NCBI GenBank assembly: GCA_019155185.1
Contig: CM032803.1
Coordinates: 186,001-250,000, forward strand
Source: Beaufortia kweichowensis
Lineage: Eukaryota; Chordata; Actinopteri; Cypriniformes; Gastromyzontidae
Length of the DNA stretch: 64,000 nt
Reading direction: 5' to 3'
The translations under genes and the position numbers were made by a program. Position 1 is the first letter of the stretch, and each line of letters starts with the position of its first letter. The notes beneath the pieces were generated by a model. It saw nothing but the letters and a program-made list of their open reading frames with translations, ran no database searches and was not told the origin of the DNA. Positions 1 to 12,073 of this stretch are shown one piece after another.

Positions 1-993
1 AGCGTAACTGAATTTACTGAACCTTGCAGCATAACCCGAGTCTAGAGATCTGAAACGGTGGTTTTATTTTCCGCCTGCCTGGGTCTATTGTGTTTCTTAT
101 GTCCTGGCGGTTACGGCGCTACCAGTCCGTTTGTAAAGAAAAAGACAGTATTAGGACAATGTGACGAGTCTTAACATCTGTATCGAGTCAGGCCAAGCGT
201 AATGACTCATGAGGCCCTGTCAAGGATATACAGCAGGAGACACGCCAACATACACAGACCTTTGACCGTCTAAAAACACATACTGTCCATGTTACTAATA
301 TATGATGAACTTTAAGGCAATTAAGGGCAAATGTGAACGTAATTACAAAACGCACCTTTAATGACATAATATGTGATGTAGAAACTGAACATTTCCTCAT
401 CATTGACTATTTCTAATTCTAAGTTAATAGTGTTTATACAAGCTTAATGTGTGTTTTGTCTTCAGAATACATTGATAAACCTTTCCCTAGATAGATACTG
501 AAGATAATTAAAGACAGTTCATTTAATCTCCTCATGTCATAAGAGGAATCAATAGCTTTACAATCTCACCAGAGTCAAAAATCATTTAGTTTATGAGAAA
601 AGGTAAGCATTTCAAAAACACAGAGACAAGTGTTTTTGACATAACAATTTTGACATTGTTTTTTAAATATAGTGTTAAATTTACCATCAGAAACGAGGTC
701 ACTTCCTCAAACACTCCCCATTTCTCAAATAACCGTTTGTCGTAATCTTTTTCCAACACACCCCTTTGAAAGATTAACTTTGATTTTATTACAGTACGTG
801 TAGTAACCATGTTATCTGGCAGACTGATTACGATTTGTATAACCAGTTTTACTACAGATGTCATCCTTAAACTATGGTTACTACAGTAAAACCTTAATTA
901 ATTTGTGATTCACTACAAATAAAACGAGAAAACGATGGTTACTATAGATAAAAGTGGTTAATGATCTCATTCTGTCTCTTGCTTCTCTTTCAG
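1..993 (+). other. intron of elovl6 (3' part)
   Basis: No coding exon is seen here. The sequence is AT-rich. Around 800-940 there are several short copies and inverted copies of a TAGTAACCATG / ATGGTTACTA motif, of the type found in decayed dispersed teleost repeats. The stretch ends in a pyrimidine-rich tract and the CAG acceptor of the last elovl6 exon. Confidence 0.7.
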
Positions 994-1427
994 GAGACAC
1001 ACTGTTCATCGTATTGCGCAAGCAGAAGCTAATCTTCCTGCACTGGTATCATCACATCACAGTATTGCTGTATTCCTGGTACTCCTACAAGGACATGGTG
1101 GCCGGCGGTGGCTGGTTCATGACCATGAATTATCTGGTTCACGCCGTTATGTATTCTTACTACGCTCTGAAGGCCGCCGGCTTCAAAATCTCTCGCAAGT
1201 TCGCCATGTTTATCACCCTGACGCAGATCACTCAGATGGTGATGGGCTGCATGGTCAACTACCTGGTTTATTCATGGATGCAACAAGGCCAAGAGTGCCC
1301 GTCTCACATGCAGAACATTGTGTGGTCATCTCTCATGTACCTCAGCTACTTTGTGCTCTTCTGTCAGTTCTTCTTCGAAGCCTACGTCACCAAGACCAAA
1401 TCTAATGCAGTCAGGAAAAGCCAGTAA
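994..1427 (+). CDS. elovl6: elovl6, elongation of very long chain fatty acids protein 6, last coding exon (partial)
   Basis: The translation is the C-terminal half of an ELO-family 3-ketoacyl-CoA synthase of the endoplasmic reticulum, which lengthens C12-C16 acyl-CoA to C18. The diagnostic histidine box HWYHH is present, followed by YSWYSYKDMVAGGGWFM, MNYLVHAVMYSYYA and several hydrophobic membrane segments; these match the ELOVL6 subfamily. The exon begins after a TTTCAG acceptor at 988-993, with codon phase 1 (G from the upstream exon completing the Gly of the conserved GDT). It ends at a TAA after the tail ...NAVRKSQ. The reading frame also opens upstream in the intron (ATG at 954), but that part is not coding. 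All earlier exons lie outside the window. Adjacency to egf agrees with the human ELOVL6-EGF neighbourhood. An elovl6-like paralogue cannot be fully excluded. Confidence 0.93.
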
Positions 1428-4400
1428 TGCGAGCAAACGATTCACTTAATTCAATTAAATTAAAAAGGAGAGGTGGGGAAGAAGAAAAAAGTGGACCAAT
1501 GAATGAGTCTTTACTGTTAGGGCTTATGAACTTACAGATGAAGGAGGTGAAGACAATGAGAGGCTACTTTCAAAGCTTGTGCATACTGTACTACTAACGT
1601 ATAGAGGTAAACCTCCCCGCCACTAGGGGAGCTGCACTGAGAAATCATTATGATTATGATATCGGTTGAACAAAAAAAATGTGTCTTTATGTGATGTTTA
1701 TGTGCCCAAATCTCTGTATTTAAAATAGATGTACAGATAAAAAAGAAGAATAAGTCAACGCTGAATTTAGAAGGAAAGGTCGAAATGAAGGATATTTTGA
1801 AAAAAAAATGAATTCTAAATTCAGAGGAAATTATATGGATAGAATTGTGTGATCATGTCTTAAAGTGTTTAAACATTAAATGTTATCGTTCCATTTTTTA
1901 TCGATTGGATACTAGAGCGTGTACGGTAGTTTTGTACGAAAGCCGTGTCGATGGATGACCGTTCCACGTTGAGCTAAAAATGCCACAGCACCAAAACTCT
2001 CTCAGGTCTTTAAGTTTGCCATGTGATGTGCATATCATTTTAGAAAAAAGAAAACAAATAGGGAAAAATAGTCAATGTAGTTAAATGGGCTTAAAATGTT
2101 AATGCTACTGAAATACGCTTTCATTGAAACAGTAACCACGGACGTTTGTAAAAGGGAAAAAAGACCAATGAAGGTCATTGAGAGGACATTCAGGCCAAGT
2201 GATCATCTGAACACCCGAGGGACTTTGAATGAATCATCTGGACTCTCTAAATCTGAGTCACTGGTTATGTTGGCTTTTAAAAGGCCTGGCCTTCCTCCGA
2301 CGGCTTAAGGTCATAATTAACAAAACATTTAGTCCAAAGACCAACATGGTAGCGTCTAGCCAAACTAGCCCTGTTTAAACAACCATAAAGTTTATTTACA
2401 CAAAATGTAACATGTCTATATGAACCTGTCACTGAATGGTGTCCATTGTGCTCTTGTGCATTTGCACTATATACATGTAAAGCATCTATTGACAATTTTA
2501 ACAAAGAGGCAAAAGTGCTAAAATAATGCTTCTGTGTGTGCGTTTCTATATGTCGCATCGTTACTCATTTACCCTGACGGGAGCATGCAGTACTCATTGG
2601 GGTATATATTTTGCTCATTTACTCTGCAGGAAGCATGAACAAGCTCAGCAGCATGCCAGATGGAAGCGCCATTGACTCTGTAACACTGACATAAGGCATA
2701 CGCTCACGCTGTCCTGCTTTCTGAGCAGTACGGTGTGAATGCCTGTAGGGCGGGTTTGTGAACGTGTGACAGAATTGCTGCTGTGAGACATTTCAAGGCT
2801 GAATATGATGGAAATAGACAATCTGTTGAAAAGTCGTTTAAACGGCCCAAAGCAGAACTCAAAGGATTAACTAAAATTTTGCATTAGAAACTTCACCAGC
2901 AAGTCTTTTTGAAGACGTATTAGCCACATAAAGATTACACTTTATAGCGAATTACATTACTAATATTTTGATCTATTATGTTGAGATGGTTTTTACTGTT
3001 ACAGCTAAATCTTGACACTAAGTGCTTTTGGCAGCAGATTTATCATTAAACAACTTTTTTATACAACCCAATTTATACAAAAACTGACAACGAGATAACA
3101 TTTTAAACCTTGAGCAACTTTAATAAATAAACATAGTAAAATGATCATATAACTGATCTTATGAAACGGTACATACCACTGGGTATGTAAAGGGTGATTT
3201 TCAGTTGTGCTAAAACATCAAACAAACAAAAAGTCAATGAAAGGGATTTTGTTCATCATTGCTCTTTCTACACATTCTAAACATTGTTTCGGCACAGTAT
3301 GTCGAGGTTCACACGAGTGATGAAAAAATCCTTTAAAGATGTGGAGTTTTACTCTTTTGTTCATACCATCATACCAATCACTCCTGAAACCAGAAAAACT
3401 GGCAAGAAAGGAAAGCAGTAGCTGGTATGATGAAAGTTAAGCCCTGCAGGACTGTATTAATCACGCTCATTCAGATCTTCATTGGCTGCGGGAGAAATAA
3501 CAAAATAGCACCTTCCATTCTGTACTGAATGACTGAAATGATTTAAAATACACCACACAAACCACTTCACAGACAGACAGGATATAACTTTGTCTCAGAC
3601 TGTGTGATTATTGGTTCATCTTTGCATCTTCTGGCTAAACAGCTTTAGTTATGCAATATATTGGATGCATTCATTACATTTAGACTTTGACCTCAGGTAC
3701 TGGTATGACAAATGAATTCTTTGTATTATCAGCTGAAAATGTTACAATTGGCACTTGGTTCCAGTGGAAGTATATCTTATTAGTGTCCTAAAGAGAACGG
3801 CACAAAACACAGCAAGTCAATCACAACTGCTACTAACTTCAAGTTGTATGGCCTCCAGATATTTGCATACTCATAATTACACTGATGAATGAACACACAA
3901 CCCTTTTGATTTGGGTCTAATAAAAACCCAACATAAGCTGATAATGTGTTCCTTGAGAAGTTATCAGGTGAATAAGAACAATAAAAACATACTTGAAAAG
4001 TGGCACATTTCGTAATGGTTTTAATATTAAACAGCTGATGGCTAGCTGCAATGGAAACAAAACCACACCACAACTATAAAGATAAACAGGAACACGCAAA
4101 TTAAATCAAGCTGATAAAATCATTGACAGCCCGTCAAAATCCACTCCATTCACTCGCGCGTGTGCGTGTTTATATAATTATATTTCTTATAAACGGTTTA
4201 TCGATAAAGCATTCATCTATCCTCCAGCTTTTCAATCAATACATAAACAACAACAGCAGCAAAACGTCAAAAGAAACAAAATAAAGGCGTGGCTACAGGA
4301 ATAATGACAGACACCAAAAACCCAAACAAACAAACAAACAAACTTTTTTAGCAAACAGCTTCAAACAATCACAACTCAAAACAACCCGCACACAATGCAA

Positions 4401-5990
4401 AAACAGTGTTGAACTGCAGGTTGAGTCATCTAATGAAAGCCCTGGGAGTGAAATAACAAGATAAACACATGTTTCACATCTTACCTGTTTCACACGAGAC
4501 TCTGTGCTGGTGGACGACTCGAGTTCATCCGCACTGCTGCAATTTCTGCTATTTATTATCGCCCCCTACTGGACAGGTGATGGACACACACGTCTGGATT
4601 TATCTTTCACTGAATGGAGGTTGTAAATGCACAGATGGTTACAAAATGGGAAACTGCAGCTTTTCAAACGTTAATATTTGATTTAATTTTTAATATTCAT
4701 ATTTTTATTTAGGTGTTTTGATTTTTGCTTTTTCGAAAGTGGCCCAAGTTATGCATTAAAGACAACTTTAATTAACAACCAGGTTATTCATACCTGGTTA
4801 GTAGTTAAATTAGTATTATTTCTAAGAAAGTATTATTAAATGAATGTATAAAGCTTACACACATCACCGTTTCTTCTTAATCGATCTTCACAATATAAAT
4901 TGCATTTGCCTTGGGCCATGAACAAGCTGAAACCCAACAGGAGGAGCATCCCCAGCCCGCCACAGTTCTCCCCTTCTGTCTGACAGCTCCATTAGGGTGC
5001 TGACGAGCGTTCTTGTCGATAAAATTGAGCCTTAAGCACATGCGCCTGCGCCCAAATTCGTGCATTATCTCGTGTGCTAAATCTACTCAAAGCCTAGCAA
5101 AGCAGCGTGGCTCTGAGCAGGTCACAGGCCACAGGAGCGCTGCTCTGACCTGGAGGATCAGCTCCAAAGCCTTTGAGTGGGCATCTAATGCCTTATTTAG
5201 TCCTCTCATCTGTGCACCTTTTGGAATCTCCACAGACCAACTGCTTCCTGTCTGATGAGAGAGAGAAATGATGGAAAAAAGAATGCTGAAAAGGAGGCCA
5301 ACTGCAAACACCTTTGTTCACACATTTTCTCTTTATCGCCATCTTTCTCCTCCACTCTCAGGTGGATTAGCTCTCTCATCCTTTGATCCCACAATTTTAA
5401 TTCCCTACAGCTGAGAGAGGGAGCGTGGCCAGATTGTTTCACATCCTGATTCACATTTTGTCAGTTGGAAAAATTGGAAAAGCGTGATGTCTTCCAAAAC
5501 ATCCTGAAATCATTATAGTAGAAGCTGTTGTTTTTCCTAATCTCCTTCAAAAGCACTTCCTTGTCAGCTTGTAATATTAAGGCATCATGAGCTTCTACAA
5601 AGTAAACTGTAATAACAAAAACACACATAAATCTTTTCAAACCCCCACCTCCTTCACCACTGCAAATATAAAATACAGTAAATGGATTTGATCAGGAAAT
5701 ATACTGACACAAATATGCCCTTTGCCTTTGGTGTGTGTACCATTAGAAATTGAAGGTGGAAAAATGCTTAGACGATAAAGACAACATGTCCACCCATTTT
5801 GGAGACTCTTGGCCTTTGTATTATCAGAGAAATTGACGAGGTCCAATTTCATCTTTATTACAGGCTCTATTCCACCCGGTTTGAAGTGCAACCTGGACTG
5901 CACTGCTCATCATATCAGACAGCAATATATAGATAAGTGGACCTTCTCAGAAAATCAATAGATGTGGGCCAGTGATGGCAAAGAAAGAGA

Positions 5991-6044
<54 letters not shown>

Positions 6045-7387
6045 CAGAGAGAGAGAGAGCAGTAATTGTGTGGGTTGTTCCTCCCTTAAAACAAAAGGCT
6101 AGCTAACAGATCTGACCTCAGATAAAAGGTCATTTGTGGACATATTCTTTCTTTGGAGTTTTTGGCTCTAAATCATGTTCTCTATAGGACACATTTACAA
6201 ATCATTACCAGCCTGAGATATATATATAACTTCCTGATTACTAGACTTTCTGGCAAAAATAACACCATTTTCAAAACATTTCCTAACTTTGACTTTTTTT
6301 TGCCAATCTTTATTTCCTGCAAAGACATGGATTTGTCCATTACATCAGTATTGCAGCTGCAGCCATTATAAGAAAACATCAAGAGCAGGTTGACCATAAA
6401 CTTGGGAATATGATGTTTTATGAAGATTAGACCCTGTAAAAGAATCAGCTAAAAGCAAAACATGACCTATTTGAATTGACAAAAATCTGGTGTATTGGTA
6501 TCTATATATTTGATTCATTTATATTTAACACAGAATATCCCATCAGTTACATAAGAAAGAGGTACAAATGTACAGAAAACAAAAAGCATTAGATTAGATT
6601 TTTTTCATGTCTGCTTCAATACATCATCTTTCATTTTTAATGTTCTGGATTTTTGGTTCAGATAGCAGAAGTAGGTTAACACCCTTATAATCTCAGCATA
6701 TATATTATCTGTTGGTAGAACAGAATTATGGATGCATATTACATATATAAAGCTTGCTGCAAAAACACTGACTAGAACTTAGCTTAGATAAACAATTTAA
6801 GCATAATTTATTTACTGATAACCTGGACCTTTTTTGTGCTTCAATGTCATTATAAACCAATGCATTTTGTTATCATGATTCTGTCATAGGATGCGTTTAT
6901 AATTTATCATTCATTTCCCAGCTTATCTACCTACGTCAACCATACTACACTAGTCCAATATAATCTTGCACAGTATGCCCCATACATCTCAATGCAAAGA
7001 GGCATTTTAAACTATTTACAGAATTAATGATCAACACAATATATCTTACTATAGTTTTTAATACTATGTCTAGCAAGTCTTATGGTACAAGAATCTTCAA
7101 CACAGCTGAACATATATCTCTCTTAGTTAGATTAAATGATCTTTAATGATCTGTATTGCATTAAAGCACTTGTCGGATGCACACCGGCTGTACAGATCTC
7201 TGCATGTGACCTATTTTTTGCATGAAATCTGCTGACAAAATAACTGGTGCTGCATGAACGTGGAATCTAGTTTGTCTGTAACCTCATTTCAAATATACTT
7301 CATTAACATGACTTATTGTAACTGAATTAAAATTTAACATTGAACACATTTACATTAGCCGGCCTCTAAATAAGGCTTTTGGTTATA
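1428..7387. other. elovl6 3' UTR and intergenic DNA between convergent elovl6 and egf
   Basis: No coding exon with splice support is seen on either strand. The elovl6 3' UTR starts at 1428; an ATTAAA at 1875-1880 is a possible poly(A) signal, though none is certain. The egf 3' UTR (minus strand) runs down from 7387; candidate minus-strand signals are ATTAAA at 7147-7142 and AATAAA at 6812-6807. A (GA)n microsatellite lies at 5993-6058. Short open frames at 2096-2558, 3780-4681 and 4877-5903 show no family resemblance and look like chance. Confidence 0.6.
5993..6058. repeat. (GA)n microsatellite
   Basis: About 66 bp of nearly pure GA dinucleotide repeat with two GACA interruptions near the right end. 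It lies in intergenic DNA between elovl6 and egf. Confidence 0.95.
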
Positions 7388-10300
7388 TCAGTGGGGCGTT
7401 GACAGAGAGTTCAAGGACATTAGATTATCAGTGGTCATCTCTGTATCCAACAATACGTCTATGTTGCAGGATACAGAGCAGCTGGCAGCATCCAGATCAT
7501 GTTTGTCTCTCTGTAGTGTCCCAGACTCCACTGAAGCAAAACCTAGTGCTAAATAAAAAACACACATCCTGATTCAATAAATCAGCACTATACACTGCAT
7601 TAATGATTACAAAAAGTGAGAAAGCTCATATATATATCTTATCTGAATTTATTTTTCTACGGATTCAAAAATGAGAAATTTCTACCTGCTTTTGAGGAGC
7701 AAGATGGACATACTGTACTTGGACACCCTACAACATGAATAATCCTTTCATCACCACAGGGTCTAGTGTCCAAAACTACATAGATCTGCACAAATAATAA
7801 TAAATAATAATCAATATACAACATTCTGAAAGACAAGCCAGTTTAACTCACATTATAGACAATATCTCAGTGACCTGTGGAGCGACCGATGTTGTCTCAG
7901 TCGTGCTGTCTTCACTCATGCTCATGTCTCCAACATCATCTTCTGAGAGACACGCTCCAAATCGTCTCTTAGACCTGACACATGCACAATGTAATATAAA
8001 TATGTCATATATTTACAACTGCTGCTAGTCACACATGTTGGTCAAAGTAAAGAAAAATTTCCCTAATAATCAATTATTAAAACACTTGACAAATGAATCT
8101 GTACATCTGTTGTAGTGTTGTACCGACTGATCCGAAACTTTAGCTTGCATCAGTCATGCATCCTGTAAATTCAATAACCTTTCAATAGAGAACTGAACCG
8201 GCTCCTATGAAACGTTTTATAGTCACGTGACTCTCATATCTATGTAAATCACATTCTGAGTGACACTCCGCTGGGATTTTTTTCTGTTCGTGGATCGGCA
8301 TCTTCTTAACTGACGCAGAGGTAAAAAAATGACATTTGGAGAACTGCGGCGAGCCGTGAAGATATGCTAAGTAGCTTTATTACAAACATGTGTATTTGAT
8401 GTGTGTCTCAACCTTACACCTGGGGCAATAATGGGCTTTGGAATAAACCAATATTGTGTTTGTGTGTGCGTGTGCGTATATTAATGTCTCAGCAATACAG
8501 TGCATGAAAAACTGAAGAAAAAGTGAAAAATTGTCGCCCATGTAGCTTTTAAATAATGTTATAGATCACTGGGTCCATTTTGGGGTGTAGGAATGACCTA
8601 ATTTGCTGTGTAATTGCTGTAGTACAAACTAAACCAAGCATGTTATTGAAAGCGTGCAATTGTGGCATTGAGGTGCAGCGATGAGAAGAAACCTACGTCA
8701 GTATGCTGCTTTAAGACTAGATAAGAAGATAAGAAATCCCCACAACAGTCACTAAACCTCCCAAACACTGGCATTCACAATTACATACTGAAGCACGGCT
8801 GCAAGTGTGCGTGTGTTGTTTTGACACATGCTCGTGGGGAAGAAAACATCTCCAAATCTTTCCTTGGCTTTGGCTCCAGCCACCCTCTTATATTTTACAC
8901 TTTTACACGCTGGGAAATAAACACAGACCAGCAGCAATGAAACCATTAGAGATTTCTGATGATTGTATCGTCAATTGCTGTATTTTTGTCCAAGACAAAT
9001 TAGAGGTGCTGCAAAATCTGGAAAATGCTTCAGTTTAATATAAACTATAATTTTTCATTAATTATTATTTGTAGAATTTACTTGCTAAAGCCACAAAAAT
9101 TCTGATGAATAAATGATTTCAATCTATAACACTAACTAACTCATGGTGTGCAGATAACATGTGCTTTGACTTTCTCTCTCACCCATAGCAGTAGGTGACG
9201 CAGGCAGCGATGGACAGCAGGGTAACAAGGAGCACAATACACACGGCTATAGCCACATTCCTCTTCTTCTCCTGCTCGGCCTGACGCAGTTCCCACCACT
9301 CCAGATCACTGAACTGACAGCGTTCCCCCATGTAGCCTGACACACAGCTGTTTCCATAGATGTAATATTCAATATGACTTTACACGGCATACAGCAGAAC
9401 ATGTTTCAAGAGACAGTTTACCCAAAAAATTATCATTTATTTACGCTCATGTCAATCAAAACCGGTATATGACTTTCTTTCTTCTGTGCAACACAAAAGA
9501 TTTTTTGAGAAATGTGGTTTTGTGTCCATACAATGAAAGTCAATGGGGCCAATGTTGTTTGATTACCAACGTGCTTCAGAAAATCTTTTTTGGTGTTCTG
9601 CAGAAGAGAGAAAGTCATACAGATTTGCTATGACATGAAGGTGAGTAAGGAAAAATATTTTGGGTTAGCTTTCCCTTTAAAGCCAAATCATTTTTAGTAC
9701 TAGACTGCCATCTGCTGCTGACCAATTACAGCCAACATTTAAAAGCCAACTTGTTAAAGAGATAGTTCACCCAAAAACAAAAATTCTTTCATTATTTCCT
9801 CACCCTCATGTCATGTCAAACCTGTATGACTTTCTTGCTTCAGCAGAACACTAATATTTGAAAAGATATTTGCAAAACGCTGGTTACCGTCATTCACTTT
9901 CACAGTATGGAAGTCAATGGGTGCCGGTAACCAGCGTTTTGCAAAATATCTTCTTTTGTGTTCTACAAAAGAAAGAATCATATAAAGAGTTTAAATAACA
10001 TAAGGGTGAAAAGATTATGACATTATTTTTGGGTGAACTATCCCTTTAAGGAAATTTTAATGCATGCAGGGACAAATATTAAGAAACAACAGATGAGGTA
10101 AAAGATTCTCTCTGGACACTTGCTTGCAGGCGTAAGTCTCCATCTCGGGGAAATAGAAGCAGACTCCTTCATACAGACAGTAGGAGTCATGTGTGGAGGG
10201 GCAGCTCTGAACAGAGCTGTTGTGTTGCCATGGCGACGTGTCATCACGTGGACTTCCTGTACTCAACCAGGTGGACGCGCTCTTAAACTCTTCTGAAACA

Positions 10301-11352
10301 AGAAACGGGTCACTGTGCCACATCATTTTATATCGTACATTGTTTGCTAAATGTCACACATTACAAACTCAGATTAGCCTCTTGAGTAACTGAAGCATAA
10401 CACACAACACAGAACATCTCAAACCGGGTTTACAATCTCACCCTGACAGCTGAATCCAGTGCCTGTGTATCCGGCTCGACATCTACACTGATATTTTCCT
10501 ACAGTATTCAAGCACTCGGCGTTTATGTCACATTCATGCAAATCTAATCGACACTCATCTATATCTGTGAAGACACAAACACACAAGACATTATTACTGA
10601 GTGCTGCAACACTCCGCCGGGACGTCTGTGTATTCATCGATATCAGCATATTGTCAATACTGTATGTGTACATGTAAACAAACCCACATTTACATAAAGC
10701 TTGATCAATACTTCCAATAATAGCCATATAGTCTACCCACACATCTACACATCAATATCCACCCACACAAATTCACATCAAGTCCATACTAAATCAAAAT
10801 CATCTGACATCTCGTGTCAACACACACAGATGCTTAAACTTACCAACACACAGCTGTCCGTCTGCAGTGAATCCTGTCACACACTGACACGCAGCTCTGC
10901 CGTCCTCCAGTGTGCATTTTGTGTTCACATCGCAGTTAAGAGAGAAACAATCATCCTGGTCTAAGAGAGAAAACAAAAGGCCAGGAAGAACATTAGCCCA
11001 GCAGACAACATGGATTATAAACTATGTTAATAATTAGGTAGAAAAGATGCAGAAACCTGACAGCATCTTCTCAGTAAAGAGCATGGGCCGGTCATCTTCT
11101 GATATGGCAAGTGGAGTGCTCTCATCATTTAATGTTTTATTGTTCAGACTTGATTTACTGTCACCTGATTCTGTGTGTAAAAAAGACAACTGTAGTTGTG
11201 TTGTATTTGGATGAAATGTGACGTAAAGGAATAGTTTACCAACAATTACTCCTGCTTCATGTCATTGCAAACCTGTATGACTTTCTTCTGTGTAATTTTT
11301 GTGTAACTGAATTATTATTTTTAAATGTTAGCTAATTTTTAGCTTTTTACAT

Positions 11353-11388
<36 letters not shown>

Positions 11389-12033
11389 GGTAAAGTAGCT
11401 CGGCTGAGAATGGTAAGCAACCTCTGCACCTGGTTTGCTGAAAGGATGAACAACAACCAGAGCAGCCGGCTGGATTGACTTGACATGGAGACGCTCAGGG
11501 GTTTGTCCGGTTCTCATGTCCAGCTGGTAGAGCAGGTGATCTTCCTGGTCACTGACCCACAGCATGTTCTCAAACACAGCAACATCAAAAGGATGACCTG
11601 AGCCAAAGCAGAAAAGATTGAATACATCTGAATAGTACAAATATATGCTGCCTTGTTATCCTGTGCACATTAGTTGGGTCACCAGCATTTCTTGTGTATT
11701 GGATACTGGTCACTGAACTAGCCAAACCGAAGCTGAATAACACAATAATCATTTATCTTGTGCATTGAACCTGTGTGTGTGTTCTTGGCAAAGAAGCCTC
11801 ACCTACTTGGTTCTCGCTTAGAACACGCCGATCAGAACCGTCCAGGTTGGCCGACTCAATCAGACCACTGCTGAGGTCACACCAAAACAGACGCTGGGAT
11901 CCGTGGTCCACAGATAGTCCACTAGGAGACACCAGTCCAGTGCTGACCACAACCTCACGCGTCTCTCTGCTCAGACCTGAACGTTCCACTGCAGGACGGT
12001 TTCCCATGTCTGTCCAGTACACCTTCCTCCAAA

Positions 12034-12073
<40 letters not shown>

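Larger units (their letters stand above)
9284..10221 (-). other. egf: mature EGF hormone region of egf (exons 18-19)
   Basis: Residues about 882-935 align with the secreted 53-residue mammalian EGF. The six cysteines (888, 896, 902, 913, 915, 924) have spacings 8-6-11-2-9, identical to human EGF. The conserved GYMGERCQ, with the Arg needed for receptor binding, and the DLEWWELR tail are present. The peptide is split by an intron between the fourth and fifth cysteines (codon AA|C, Asn). That intron uses a GC donor and holds two MITE-like repeats. The coordinates span the intron 9348-10123. Confidence 0.93.

Noticed and set aside
8110..8360. Less AT-rich patch in an egf intron with a short frame starting near 8330
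   Set aside because: The frame closes after about a dozen codons and matches nothing; probably an old repeat.
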